This document shows positions 31,939 to 40,140 of a DNA stretch of 60,234 bases, one piece after another. Numbering within the stretch: position 1 is the stretch's first letter; every line of letters begins with the position of its first letter. Where the stretch lies: the IMG/VR virus record IMGVR_UViG_3300045996_001815, positions 1 to 60,234 of that record; one strand, given 5' to 3'. The notes below the pieces were generated by a model. The model searched no databases, was not told where the DNA came from, and saw only the letters and a list, made by a program, of their open reading frames with translations. Origin of the DNA: a virus. Position numbers and translations under genes: made by a program.

Positions 31939-32207
31939 TGATTACCGCCACCATAGTAATCGGCATGGCGCTGCTCATGACGCTCACAATGCCGAAGGAG
32001 TCGAACAGCAAGACTCCAGCAGAGATCGCCTGCGCCCGCTCAGGCAAGGTTGTGCAATTACGGTTGGCTCACATCGAACCTAGAGATGCGCGCAAGCACG
32101 ACAGCGATGTGCACGCTGAGTTAAGGACAGAATTAGCGTTCGCTTTGCACTTGATGCAAGTCAGCTCGGCGCGCCTAACTATCTGCATGGAGCGGCATGG
32201 GCTATGA
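31938..32207 (+). CDS. Hypothetical membrane-anchored protein
   Basis: 89 residues with a short N-terminal hydrophobic segment (MITATIVIGMALLMTLTM) and a charged helical rest. TGATG overlap with the gene before. Likely inner membrane, N-terminus anchored. Confidence 0.5.
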   Translation: MITATIVIGMALLMTLTMPKESNSKTPAEIACARSGKVVQLRLAHIEPRDARKHDSDVHAELRTELAFALHLMQVSSARLTICMERHGL

Positions 32208-32500
32208 AACACCTTTCCCTGCTCTGGCTGGGGCTTTGCCTGGCTGTCCAAGCAAGTCCGGCATCAGCGCCGCCGTCACACTACCGCATCGAGGTCGACG
32301 TGTACGTCACCGACGAGCGCGCGCTATGTCAGCAGGCATGGCGCCTCGCTACGGCGGACCACAGCCACGACATCGCGACGCTGATCACCAAGGCCCGCGG
32401 TGAGTTCGTCGCATCGAAGTGCCTTGCCACCGTCTACCAGAAGCGTTCGCCCGATGGCGTGGCGAGCGCGGGCATCCATGTGATGGAGGTTTCAGAGTGA
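32204..32500 (+). CDS. Secreted hypothetical protein
   Basis: 98 residues. Signal peptide KHLSLLWLGLCLAVQASPAS with probable cleavage after ASA, then a mature α/β part with two cysteines likely forming a disulfide. Probably periplasmic, perhaps acting against host or other phages. Confidence 0.55.
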   Translation: MKHLSLLWLGLCLAVQASPASAPPSHYRIEVDVYVTDERALCQQAWRLATADHSHDIATLITKARGEFVASKCLATVYQKRSPDGVASAGIHVMEVSE

Positions 32501-33339
32501 ACGCAATCGTAGCTGTTTCAGGTGGGGCGCTTCCGGCCACCGCCACCGACATCAAGGCGCATGTACAACGCATCCAGCAGGTCATGAAGGCTGTGATGAA
32601 GGACAAGACGCATTTTGGCGTCATCCCTGGCACGCCCAAGCCCTCGCTCTGGAAGCCGGGCGCCGAGGTCCTGTGCGCCACATTCCACATCGCCGCGAGC
32701 TATCGGGTCGAGGACCTCTCTGACTCCGACAGCGTTCGCTACCGCGTGACTTGCATTGGCACCCACCAGGGCAGCGGCGTTGTGCTCGGGGAAGGCATGG
32801 GCGAGTGCTCCACCAACGAAGAGAAATACAAGTGGCGCAAGTCCTATAGGCGAGAGTTCGAGAGCACCGACGAGAGCCGCCGCAGAACAAAGTACGGCTG
32901 GGACAAAGAGAAAAAGCAGGAGTACGAGATTCATCAGGTGCGCACCGAGCCAGCGGACCTGGCCAACACCGTGCTCAAGATGGCCTGCAAGCGAGCCCAG
33001 GTGGCGATGACTCTGAACGTCACGGCTGCCTCGGACTGCTTCACCCAAGACCTGGAGGACATGCCGGAAGAGTTGCGCGTCGGCGTCGAGGACGAGCAGC
33101 CGCGTCAACACTCCAAGCCGCCCACCCAATCACCGAAGTCAAACGGCAACACCGGCATCGCCACTGAGAAGCAGCTCGGACTGATTCGCAAGAAGCTCGA
33201 CAGCGCGGGCATCTCGGCCGAAGACCTGTGTAAGCGTTACAGCATCGATGCGCTCGCAGCGCTCCCATTCGACAAGGTGAACGACGCGCTTGCGTGGATC
33301 CAGAGCGGCGGCGAGCGCGAGCCAGGCTCGGAAGGCTGA
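32497..33339 (+). CDS. Single-strand-annealing-type recombination protein
   Basis: 280 residues from GTG in a GTGA overlap. A core of about 210 (KTHFGVIPGTPKPSLWKPGA, ADLANTVLKMACKRAQVAMT) is the sort found beside phage exonucleases. A linker and a C-terminal 50-residue module (TEKQLGLIRKKLDSAGISAE onward) common on phage RecT/Erf/Rad52-like annealing proteins follow. With the exonuclease next door it would anneal ends during recombination or circularisation. The family name is not certain. Confidence 0.65.
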   Translation: MNAIVAVSGGALPATATDIKAHVQRIQQVMKAVMKDKTHFGVIPGTPKPSLWKPGAEVLCATFHIAASYRVEDLSDSDSVRYRVTCIGTHQGSGVVLGEGMGECSTNEEKYKWRKSYRREFESTDESRRRTKYGWDKEKKQEYEIHQVRTEPADLANTVLKMACKRAQVAMTLNVTAASDCFTQDLEDMPEELRVGVEDEQPRQHSKPPTQSPKSNGNTGIATEKQLGLIRKKLDSAGISAEDLCKRYSIDALAALPFDKVNDALAWIQSGGEREPGSEG

Positions 33340-33342
33340 GCC

Positions 33343-33918
33343 ATGCTGGAGTTCGACGCCAGCACGCATACGTACACACTCGGTGGCCGCAAGCTGCCGA
33401 GCGTCTCGGAGATCATCGCGCCGCTTGTGGACTACTCAAACGTCCCTGCGCACGTGCTTGCCGCTGCGTGTGAATTCGGTCGTAACGTCCATCAGTCTTG
33501 CGATCTCTACAACCGCGATCAGCTCGACTGGGGCTCTTTGGATCCGGCGCTTGAGCCGTGCGTGAGCGCGTGGGCTAGGTTCCTGGAGGAATCCGGTGCG
33601 GTCGTCGTTGGGAGCGAGATGCGCGTCTACCACGAGGTGCTGGGTTATGCCGGCACGGCTGACCTGCTGCTTGCTTGGGGTAGCCGCTGGGTCATTCCTG
33701 ACATAAAGGCCACCGCCGTGGTGCCTCGCACAGTTGGGATTCAGACCGCAGCCTACTCGCGCGCGTATGCCCAAATGCACACCTGCGCCGAACCGGAGCG
33801 CTACTGCATCCACTTGCAGGACGGCAAGTACCGCTCTCACAGGCGCACCGATCCATCTGACTGGGCGATGTTCCAGTCGTGTCTCAACGTGTGGAGATTC
33901 AACAATGCAAACACCTGA
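33343..33918 (+). CDS. PD-(D/E)XK exonuclease
   Basis: 191 residues. The Cas4/RecB-type nuclease core has His in NVHQSCD near residue 48, GTADLLL (catalytic D) near 102, IPDIKAT (D-x-K) near 118 and QTAAYSRAYAQM near 131. It would chew DNA ends to give single strands for the annealing protein encoded just upstream. GGAAGG lies before the ATG. It overlaps the next gene by 14 bases. Confidence 0.82.
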   Translation: MLEFDASTHTYTLGGRKLPSVSEIIAPLVDYSNVPAHVLAAACEFGRNVHQSCDLYNRDQLDWGSLDPALEPCVSAWARFLEESGAVVVGSEMRVYHEVLGYAGTADLLLAWGSRWVIPDIKATAVVPRTVGIQTAAYSRAYAQMHTCAEPERYCIHLQDGKYRSHRRTDPSDWAMFQSCLNVWRFNNANT

Positions 33919-34567
33919 ACTCAGTCGAGACGCCGAAGTCGTCGCCATCGCCCCGCAGGTCGAACAGGCCGGCGCAGTGGCCGAGGTCAAGATCACCACG
34001 GCTGTGCAGTTCACCGAGGCCGGCGCCTGGCTGCGCACCATCAAGGGGCTGCGAGCCAAGATCGAAGCTGCCCGCGTCCGCATCACCCAGCCGATGAACC
34101 AGGCTCTGCGCGCAGTAAACGAGCAGGCGCGCCAGCAGGATGCGCCACTGCTGACCGCGGAGACCAAGATCAAACGCGGCATGGGCGAGTACACCGCCGA
34201 GCAGGATAGGCTGCGTCGGGAGGAGCAGCGGAAGGCCGACGAGCGCGCGCGCAAGGAGCAGGAGGCGCTGCAGGCAAAGGCCGTGGCTGTCGCCGCCAAG
34301 GGCAAGACCGAGCGCGCCCAGGAACTGCAGCACGCGGCCAGCACCGTGGTCGCGCCGGTGATCCAGCGCGAGCCTCCGAAGGTGGCCGGCATCGTCATGC
34401 GTGAGGCATGGAAATTCGAGGTGACCGACCCGGCCCTGGTGCCCCGCGAGTACATGAGCGTGGACGAGAAGAAGATCCGCGCCGTGGTCCAGGGGCTCAA
34501 GGGTGACGCCAAGATCCCCGGGGTGCGCGTGTACAGCGAGCAGCAGGTCGCGGCGGGAGCGGCGTAG
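33905..34567 (+). CDS. Coiled-coil protein associated with recombination genes
   Basis: 220 residues. Residues about 25-150 are long charged helices (RLRREEQRKADERARKEQEA); the last 70 form a compact domain (AWKFEVTDPALVPREYMSVD, then KIPGVRVYSEQQV) common in phage proteins beside RecT-type genes. Likely a recombination accessory. Confidence 0.6.
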   Translation: MQTPELSRDAEVVAIAPQVEQAGAVAEVKITTAVQFTEAGAWLRTIKGLRAKIEAARVRITQPMNQALRAVNEQARQQDAPLLTAETKIKRGMGEYTAEQDRLRREEQRKADERARKEQEALQAKAVAVAAKGKTERAQELQHAASTVVAPVIQREPPKVAGIVMREAWKFEVTDPALVPREYMSVDEKKIRAVVQGLKGDAKIPGVRVYSEQQVAAGAA

Positions 34568-35263
34568 ATGACCAAGCGCCGCACCAATCGTGCCGCCTAT
34601 CAGCGGTGGAGCCCGCAGGAGGAATCACTCCTGCGCGAGCTCTACCCTGATACGCCGACGCATCTGATCGGGCCGAAGCTGGGGCGCGACCTCAAGAGCG
34701 TGCACACCAAGGCGTCTCAGATGGGGCTGCACAAGAGCGCTGCGTATCTTGACAGCCCCTTCGCCGGGCGGATTCGGCCGGGTTCCAATATCGGCGGCAA
34801 GGCCAGATTCAAGCCCGGGAATGTCCCTTGGACAAAAGGCATCAAGGGCTACCAGGCTGGAGGCCGCAGTCGGCAGACTCAATTCAAACCTGGCCAGGAG
34901 CCGCACAACGCAAAGCCCATCGGCGCCTACCGCATCAGCGATGGCGGCTACCTGAGCCGCAAGGTCGCCAGCATGGGTCCTGGCAAGTGCAAACAGAACT
35001 GGATGGGCGTTCACCGGCTGGTGTGGATGGAGGCCAACGGCCCGATCCCGCATGGCTACGCCGTCGTGTTCAAGCTTGGCATGCACACGACTCAGCTCGA
35101 GCAGATCACTTTGGATCGCCTGGAGCTCGTCACCCGCGCCGAACTCATGAAGCGCAACAGCGTCCACAACCTGCCGAAGGAACTTGCCCAAGTCGTCCAG
35201 CTGCGCGCTGTGCTGATCCGTCAAATCAACAAGCGAGTGAAACATGAAGACCGACATCAATAG
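34568..35263 (+). CDS. Myb-HNH protein with a degenerate HNH core
   Basis: 231 residues. A SANT/Myb-like domain (WSPQEESLLRELYPDTPTHL) at the start; an HNH_3-like C-terminal part has VHRLVWMEANGPIPHGYAVV where the usual 'VVHHKDG' histidines are replaced (FKLG), then LDRLELVTRAELMKRNS. Loss of catalytic His suggests it is inactive as a nuclease and may only bind DNA, or it is a decayed homing endonuclease. Confidence 0.65.
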   Translation: MTKRRTNRAAYQRWSPQEESLLRELYPDTPTHLIGPKLGRDLKSVHTKASQMGLHKSAAYLDSPFAGRIRPGSNIGGKARFKPGNVPWTKGIKGYQAGGRSRQTQFKPGQEPHNAKPIGAYRISDGGYLSRKVASMGPGKCKQNWMGVHRLVWMEANGPIPHGYAVVFKLGMHTTQLEQITLDRLELVTRAELMKRNSVHNLPKELAQVVQLRAVLIRQINKRVKHEDRHQ

Positions 35264-35498
35264 CCTGCGCGAGCACCTTTTCGCCACCATCGAAGCCCTG
35301 CGCGATGACGAGAAACCGATGGACATACAGCGCGCCAAGGCCATCTCTGATGTGGCGCAGACCATTATCAACAGCGCCAAGGTAGAGGTGGACTTTGCTA
35401 ACGCAACCGGACAGCAAGTTGACTCGAAGTTTCTTCCGTCGACTGAAAAGCCCCCGCAGGCCGTCCAAGCACGCGCGTTGCCTCGGGCTGTGAAGTAA
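35244..35498 (+). CDS. Hypothetical protein before NinB
   Basis: 84 residues, helical N-terminus (LREHLFATIEALRDDEKPMD), then TIINSAKVEVDFANATGQQV, a pattern seen in small phage proteins of recombination operons. It overlaps the previous gene by 20 bases. Role unknown. Confidence 0.6.
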   Translation: MKTDINSLREHLFATIEALRDDEKPMDIQRAKAISDVAQTIINSAKVEVDFANATGQQVDSKFLPSTEKPPQAVQARALPRAVK

Positions 35499-35504
35499 GC
35501 GGCC

Positions 35505-35909
35505 ATGAACGAGCAGCGCATCATCATTGGCAAGGGCGGCGACATGACGCGAGCGTTCGCCGTCATTCAGGCGCTCGTGCGTGATGGCGCGACTGAGATC
35601 ACCGTGAAGCCGTATAAGGCGCGGCGCACAGTCGACCAAAATGCACTGCTATGGTCGATATACACAGAGATCATCAAGCGCGGCGGCGAGCAGATGGCTG
35701 GGTGGGACAAGGACGATTTGCACGAGCTGTTTCTGCAGCTTCACTTTGGCTCGAAGGTACTGACGCTCGGGCAGCACAAAAAGCGCACCGCATTGCGTCG
35801 TAGCTCCAGACTCAACAAGCAGGAGTTCAGTGATTTCGTCGAGTTCATCGTTCGTTACATGGCGAACGAGGGCGTTTACATCGAGCTGCCTGGGGAGGTG
35901 GCGGCATGA
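35505..35909 (+). CDS. ninB: NinB-like recombination protein
   Basis: 134 residues matching the NinB (Orf) family: an N-terminal strand-helix part (IQALVRDGATEITVKPYKAR, then QNALLWSIYTEIIKRGGEQM) and a C-terminal KRTALRRSSRLNKQEFSDF, then IEFI-like helix. λ Orf/NinB binds single-strand DNA and can replace RecFOR. It is coupled to a DUF1364 gene, as in other ninR-like clusters. Confidence 0.85.
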   Translation: MNEQRIIIGKGGDMTRAFAVIQALVRDGATEITVKPYKARRTVDQNALLWSIYTEIIKRGGEQMAGWDKDDLHELFLQLHFGSKVLTLGQHKKRTALRRSSRLNKQEFSDFVEFIVRYMANEGVYIELPGEVAA

Positions 35910-36205
35910 CGGACTTACGCGCCCTCGCCCGCGGCCAGCAATGCCATCTGCGCTTCGTAGGCACATGCCTGCGCAGCACCGAGACTGTGGTGCTGGCCCA
36001 CGCGCGGCGCGGTGCCGCTGGCGGTATGGGGATCAAGCCGCCAGACGTCTGCGGATTGCCCGCATGCTATGCATGTCACCAGGCGTGGGATGGGCAAACA
36101 AAGTCCCCGCACAGCCGAGCGCAAATGGACGCCGACGCGCTGCGCGGCCTCGTGCAATGGCTGACGTATCTCGTAAAGAACGGCCACATCACAACAGGAA
36201 TATGA
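35906..36205 (+). CDS. DUF1364 nuclease-like protein
   Basis: 99 residues. 'ARGQQCHLRFVGTC...TVVLAHARRGAAGGMGIKPPD...CGLPACYACHQAWD' is the DUF1364 signature (Cys, HxR, CxxCH), a small HNH-like zinc fold frequently encoded next to NinB. Probably acts on recombination intermediates. ATGA coupling at both ends. Confidence 0.8.
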   Translation: MTDLRALARGQQCHLRFVGTCLRSTETVVLAHARRGAAGGMGIKPPDVCGLPACYACHQAWDGQTKSPHSRAQMDADALRGLVQWLTYLVKNGHITTGI

Positions 36206-36879
36206 CGATGCAACAAACCGAACCCGCTGAGCCGTTCGCTCCCAGGCTCTGGGCTGGTGTCCACCTTCGTCGCTACGCAGCGCGACGTGAGGACACGCTG
36301 AAGCGACTGGAGGAAGGCCGCGAGTACATCCGCGGCTACAAGCTCACGCGAGCCGACAGCATGAGCACCGACCGCTTCGGCTGCGGCGACATGCCTTGGC
36401 ACGGCGCCATCAACGCGTTCTCTGAGTCCGAGCGCCAGCGCACCGGCCAATGGGGCGCGGCACGCGTCATGTACACGGCCAAGATGGTGAGCGACGAAGT
36501 GCCGCGAATGATCCTGCTGTTCGAGCAGGAGCGCCGCGGGCTGCCCACGAGCTACAAGATGTGCGGCCACGACCCGCGACCGGCGACGCCGCTGCCTGAC
36601 AACCACCTGCGCTGCGTGCTCAACGTCCAGTGCCGCAACTGCCCGATGCTCAAGGCGATCGAGTCATCCACCGAAATGACCAACGAGGCGAAGGACGAGG
36701 CGAAGGCATGGACCTGCGCCACGCACATCCTGCTCAAGTCGCAGGAGTCTGCGTACTTCGAAGGATTTGTCCACGACAAAAGTGACGACGCGTTCGAGGA
36801 GCGGATGCTGTCGCTCGGCCGGCCAGCACCCGAGGACACGCGCGGTTGTGACACCCAAAGCAGGGAGGACTCCGAGTGA
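36202..36879 (+). CDS. Hypothetical protein with C-terminal Cys cluster
   Basis: 225 residues starting at ATG 36,202 (coupled) or 36,208. A helical middle contains MSTDRFGCGDMPWHGAINAF; the C-terminal part has CGHDPRPATP, CVLNVQCRNCPMLKAIES and WTCATHIL, five cysteines that could hold one or two metals. It resembles unassigned phage proteins next to DUF1364. Function unknown. Confidence 0.6.
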   Translation: MTMQQTEPAEPFAPRLWAGVHLRRYAARREDTLKRLEEGREYIRGYKLTRADSMSTDRFGCGDMPWHGAINAFSESERQRTGQWGAARVMYTAKMVSDEVPRMILLFEQERRGLPTSYKMCGHDPRPATPLPDNHLRCVLNVQCRNCPMLKAIESSTEMTNEAKDEAKAWTCATHILLKSQESAYFEGFVHDKSDDAFEERMLSLGRPAPEDTRGCDTQSREDSE

Positions 36880-36920
36880 GAAAGCCCGACTTCGAGATCG
36901 GCCCGGAGGGTGCGCGCTGA
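36876..36920 (+). CDS. 14-codon bridging mini-ORF
   Basis: GTG start inside the previous stop, 14 codons (MRKPDFEIGPEGAR), and a stop that overlaps the next ATG. AGGGAGG lies before it. The size suggests a coupling peptide or gene remnant rather than a stable protein. Confidence 0.4.
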   Translation: MRKPDFEIGPEGAR

Positions 36921-37063
36921 TGCTCCGTCTAGCCACCCTGCCTTTCTATCTGCTGCTGCGCCTCGTGTCTGAGGTGTTCAGCACTGGGCACATCGTTTGC
37001 TACGCGCTATACGCTGGCTGCGACTGGCTGGCGCTGCGCATTACCAAGGGACTCCAAGAATGA
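36920..37063 (+). CDS. Membrane microprotein
   Basis: 47 residues with a hydrophobic stretch (ATLPFYLLLRLVSEVFSTGH, then IVCYALYAGCDWLAL). Starts in the stop of the mini-ORF. Probably one membrane hairpin; role unknown. Confidence 0.55.
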   Translation: MLRLATLPFYLLLRLVSEVFSTGHIVCYALYAGCDWLALRITKGLQE

Positions 37064-37236
37064 AAATCAAAGTATGGGTCGCTACAGGCAAGGTCGGCAG
37101 CAATTGCGAGTCGACGATAGAGGTCGACGCCAATGATTGGCATGAGATGTGCGAAGAAGAGCAGGAAGAGCTGTGCCAGCAGGCAATGTTCGAGATGATC
37201 GAATGGGGCTGGGGCTCCAGTGGAGATAATTCATGA
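37060..37236 (+). CDS. Small acidic protein
   Basis: 58 residues: KIKVWVATGKVGSNCESTIE followed by an acidic helix (CEEEQEELCQQAMFEMIEWG). A short β-hairpin-helix fold known from many phage genomes under no name. Coupled by ATGA. Confidence 0.6.
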   Translation: MKIKVWVATGKVGSNCESTIEVDANDWHEMCEEEQEELCQQAMFEMIEWGWGSSGDNS

Positions 37237-38048
37237 GCACACCGATCACAGACGAGCAGATAAAAGCGCTCATTGCCGCGCGCGATGAGTGGATGGAATC
37301 GGCGAAGTCGGAAAACAGAGAAGTGCAGCGCCTAAGAGCTGTTATAGGGGATCGAGACGCCACCATCGCCGAGCTGCGAGACAGGACTTTCTGCGAGGTA
37401 GAGCCGGACGGCGAGTCGCATGATATGTCTGCCGGCATGATCTGCGTGAAGTGCTGGAATCGCGTTTGCGACGCAAAGCATTCGCTTACGGCCGAGCTCG
37501 CCGAGCTGCGCAAGCCGGTGGCGGTGGAGCAGGACTCAGAGGCTGCAATAATCTGCAGATTCGCCAAGACCTCAATGGAGAGGAGTAGCGCCGAGTACAG
37601 CTCCCGAGAAATGGTCCTGCTTACTAGGCTGTACTCTCTGGCTGGATTCTACGACGCCCTCGCCCTCCGCCTCGCCGACCGCGTGAGCATGCTCAGCTTC
37701 GTGCAGGATCAGCTGACAAATCGCAACAAGGAGAACGAGGATCTCAAGGAGCGCGAGCGGCAGTTGCGGGAGTGCCTAGGGTCCTTGTTGGCTATGCCAG
37801 AGAGCCAGTGGCTTGAGCCAGGAGCCAGAAGGACAGCGTTCATCGCGATGCGCGCCGCCCTCGCCCAGCCGCAGGCCGATGAGGCTTGCGAGGAGTGCGG
37901 CGAGCCTATACCAGGCAGGCATCACCGGGCATGGGTCTGCTACGCCCAGCCGCAGGGGGAGCAGCCTCTGTGCACGTGCACGTTGGGCAGTGGTTGCGAA
38001 TCTCAGCCTGGCAAGCGGTGTTGTTTGAAGGAGAGCGGCAATGGCTGA
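37233..38048 (+). CDS. Ead/Ea22-like coiled-coil protein
   Basis: 271 residues. Several coiled-coil stretches alternate with small Cys modules (MICVKCWNRVC; CEECGEPIPGRHH; CTCTLGSGCESQPGKRCC). The final segment is a zinc-knuckle-like tail. It is the first of a run of related coiled-coil genes up to 39,034 that share segments. λ Ea22-type proteins have no known job. Confidence 0.5.
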   Translation: MSTPITDEQIKALIAARDEWMESAKSENREVQRLRAVIGDRDATIAELRDRTFCEVEPDGESHDMSAGMICVKCWNRVCDAKHSLTAELAELRKPVAVEQDSEAAIICRFAKTSMERSSAEYSSREMVLLTRLYSLAGFYDALALRLADRVSMLSFVQDQLTNRNKENEDLKERERQLRECLGSLLAMPESQWLEPGARRTAFIAMRAALAQPQADEACEECGEPIPGRHHRAWVCYAQPQGEQPLCTCTLGSGCESQPGKRCCLKESGNG

Positions 38049-38343
38049 GTGCAAACACGAAGGTCATCGAATCAAGGGGCTGTGCTGGCTATGCACTGCC
38101 GAGAACGCCGAGCTATCCAAGCATCTGGAAGAGGCCACGCAGGCAGGCATCGACACAGCGAGAGAGATCACGGAGACGCTCAGCAAGAGGCTTGATGAAG
38201 TCGAGGCCGAGAACGCGGGGCTGAGGGAGGCTCTGCAGACAATGATCGAAATCCATGATGAGCAGAACGGCAGATCGACAAACCCAAAGCATTTTGTGAA
38301 CGCTGCCCGCGCTCTGATCGACGCAGCCGGAGTTGCGAAATGA
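38041..38343 (+). CDS. Ead/Ea22-like coiled-coil protein
   Basis: 100 residues. An N-terminal Cys motif (CKHEGHRIKGLCWLC), then a long coiled coil (LSKRLDEVEAENAGLREALQ) and an NAARALIDAAGV end. It shares a 16-base stretch and the AGLRE motif with the next gene. Confidence 0.55.
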   Translation: MAECKHEGHRIKGLCWLCTAENAELSKHLEEATQAGIDTAREITETLSKRLDEVEAENAGLREALQTMIEIHDEQNGRSTNPKHFVNAARALIDAAGVAK

Positions 38344-38585
38344 CTACCTACAGCAGTGTCGGAAGCAACGAAGAGCGGCGTTTACGGGCCGAGGTCCAGC
38401 AACTGCTCGAACAGAACCAGAAACTGCAAGCAGAGATAGCGGGGCTGAGGGAGGATAAAGCGCGACTCGATTGGCTCTGCGATAACGCCCCAGAGCATTT
38501 CGAAAGCGATGCGCTTCGATGCTTCGAGTGGCACCAGAATTTATCTGTGCGAGACGCAATTGACGCAGCGCGAGGTGCGAAGTGA
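38340..38585 (+). CDS. Ead/Ea22-like coiled-coil protein
   Basis: 81 residues: coiled coil (RLRAEVQQLLEQNQKLQAEI) followed by LDWLCDNAPEHFESDALRCF and AIDAARGAK. 'Ead'-like end as in its neighbour. Related by mosaic exchange. Confidence 0.55.
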   Translation: MTTYSSVGSNEERRLRAEVQQLLEQNQKLQAEIAGLREDKARLDWLCDNAPEHFESDALRCFEWHQNLSVRDAIDAARGAK

Positions 38586-39034
38586 ACAAGCGACGCGTAT
38601 CTGATCTGCACAACGATGATCCAAATGATCTGTTGGGTCAGTGCGTCTACATGCCCGAGGATGTCGAGCCTCAGCTCTCCCGCCTGCGCGAACGCGTGGG
38701 GGAGTTGGAGATATCTCTTGCCGTTGAGCGAGTTGTATCTCTAGAAGCGGTTCAAGCAAAGTCTGCAGCCGAAGATCGGGCCGATGATTTGGAATCAGAT
38801 CTGCGTCATTACGGCGAATCCGAGGGCGCCAGATGCGCATCGAAAATACGAAAACTTGAGTCCCGCGAGCGCCTGCTGCTGGAGGCGGTGCGGTGGCTGC
38901 TAGATAACGCGGTCGGCTCATGCGGAGACAACCTCTACCAGCACTTCGGGCATTCTGAGCCCACCGAAGCACCCGCCCACCTCGCCCCGCTGATCGCGGA
39001 GGCTATGCAACAACAGGAGAATGGCAATGGCTAG
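38582..39034 (+). CDS. Ead/Ea22-like coiled-coil protein
   Basis: 150 residues from GTG (GTGA). Central coiled coil (LSRLRERVGELEISLAVERV) and a C-terminal WLLDNAVGSCGDNLYQHFGH segment. Ends with a junction sequence similar to that after the gene at 37,233. Function unknown. Confidence 0.5.
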   Translation: MNKRRVSDLHNDDPNDLLGQCVYMPEDVEPQLSRLRERVGELEISLAVERVVSLEAVQAKSAAEDRADDLESDLRHYGESEGARCASKIRKLESRERLLLEAVRWLLDNAVGSCGDNLYQHFGHSEPTEAPAHLAPLIAEAMQQQENGNG

Positions 39035-39209
39035 AAAAGTTCACAACTGCGAGTACTGCGGCGATGACCTTGGAACTGAAGTCGACAAATGGCCTGGTGA
39101 TGTTGTGGTTTGCGTAAAGCGCGAGTGTCAGCGCTACGAGCGGGACTGCTATCAGGAGCAGCGCGATGAAGCGCACGAACAGCTTGACCGCGACATGGGC
39201 TGGAATTAA
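39027..39209 (+). CDS. Small zinc-finger protein
   Basis: 60 residues. HNCEYCGDDLGTEVDKWPGD and VVVCVKRECQRY provide four cysteines; the end is helical and acidic. Start at 39,027 has AGGAGA at proper spacing; ATG 39,021 does not. Confidence 0.6.
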   Translation: MARKVHNCEYCGDDLGTEVDKWPGDVVVCVKRECQRYERDCYQEQRDEAHEQLDRDMGWN

Positions 39210-39220
39210 GGACGACTGCG

Positions 39221-39406
39221 ATGAATGAAACAAAAGACACCGCCGCGCTCAGAGCCCGGCAGCAGTATCTGATGATCGAGCTGGGGATTGCCAAAGAACA
39301 GGTCCACCACCTTCAGATCCAGCTGATGGAGGTCGACCGCAAGCTGGGCTTTCAGCGCGACCTGCATCCGGCGGGGAGTTCGACTGGCGCGGTGGGTGGG
39401 GTATGA
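39221..39406 (+). CDS. Hypothetical helical protein
   Basis: 61 residues, mainly a helix (ARQQYLMIELGIAKEQVHHL) that could form a coiled coil. Coupled by ATGA to the next gene. Not recognised. Confidence 0.5.
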   Translation: MNETKDTAALRARQQYLMIELGIAKEQVHHLQIQLMEVDRKLGFQRDLHPAGSSTGAVGGV

Positions 39407-39594
39407 CTGAGCGGACGAGGTTCGTGGAGCGAATCATTTTCAGCACAGATGACTCTGCGGTGCCGATTACCATCACATTTCCATCGCCCTTGCGACAGCA
39501 CGAGTTGCAGGATCTCAAGGCTTTGATGGAGATCTTCTACCGCTCACAAGAGCGGCGCGGCAGCGATTCAGATCACCCCGAGCGGGGTGGGTGA
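39403..39594 (+). CDS. Hypothetical protein
   Basis: 63 residues: RFVERIIFSTDDSAVPITIT, then PLRQHELQDLKALMEIFYRS, an αβ microprotein. No family. Confidence 0.5.
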   Translation: MTERTRFVERIIFSTDDSAVPITITFPSPLRQHELQDLKALMEIFYRSQERRGSDSDHPERGG

Positions 39595-39596
39595 GC

Positions 39597-39815
39597 ATGA
39601 AACTGCACGAGCTTGCCGAGGCCTCCGCGCAATGCCTGAAGAACAGGCATGAACTGGGCATTGATCAGCACGGATATATAGCGCTGGTCGTTCCAAAGGG
39701 CACTCGATTGCCATTCAAGGGCCATCTTTCCTGCGAGCACGAGGATGGCCGACGTGTTTATCACGTTCGCATCCATCAGGTTTTTGCATACCTAACAAAG
39801 GCAACAAAGCCATGA
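39597..39815 (+). CDS. Hypothetical protein
   Basis: 72 residues with KLHELAEASAQCLKNRHELG and a β-hairpin (IALVVPKGTRLPFKGHLSCE). Start chosen at ATG 39,597; GTG 39,591 overlaps the previous stop and is possible. Confidence 0.5.
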   Translation: MKLHELAEASAQCLKNRHELGIDQHGYIALVVPKGTRLPFKGHLSCEHEDGRRVYHVRIHQVFAYLTKATKP

Positions 39816-39856
39816 CCGAGCCAACCCTGCAGCAGCTGAAGATGGAGCAAGCATGA
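39812..39856 (+). CDS. 14-codon bridging mini-ORF
   Basis: ATG in the previous stop, 14 codons (MTEPTLQQLKMEQA), TGA overlapping the next ATG at 39,853. Same length as the mini-ORF at 36,876. Confidence 0.4.
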   Translation: MTEPTLQQLKMEQA

Positions 39857-40140
39857 AGTTCGAGAAGCTAAAACCGGGCATGGTGCTATTCGATGTCGGC
39901 CGTCACAAGATGGGCAATACCACCATGAGCACGGTTAGCGTGTGGGAAGTTCGAGTGATTGAAGTCCACCAGGACAGGTCTATCACGGCATCTTGGAATG
40001 GCAACGCGCCCAAGGTGATGCGCGAGCGAGAGTGGTCGAGGCTGCGAGCGAAGCGCCCCGAACTTGTCCGAGGCGCTTGCGGTGTTTACAGGATCAAGCC
40101 GCGCTCCCCTTGCTCGCCCTCTGACGGAGGAATGAGATGA
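39853..40140 (+). CDS. Hypothetical basic β protein
   Basis: 95 residues with SH3-like strands (MVLFDVGRHKMGNTTMSTVS, VWEVRVIEVHQDRSITASWN). Such small barrels bind nucleic acid or protein. Coupled to its neighbours; unknown role. Confidence 0.55.
   Translation: MKFEKLKPGMVLFDVGRHKMGNTTMSTVSVWEVRVIEVHQDRSITASWNGNAPKVMREREWSRLRAKRPELVRGACGVYRIKPRSPCSPSDGGMR

Noticed and set aside
33436-34587. 383-codon minus frame opposite the exonuclease and coiled-coil genes
   Set aside because: Antisense of genes with clear motifs; Cys/Ser/Arg-rich composition typical of shadows.
34818-34828. GGGAATGTCCC as another repressor operator
   Set aside because: The spacing is one base between arms, not five, and it lies inside a coding region.
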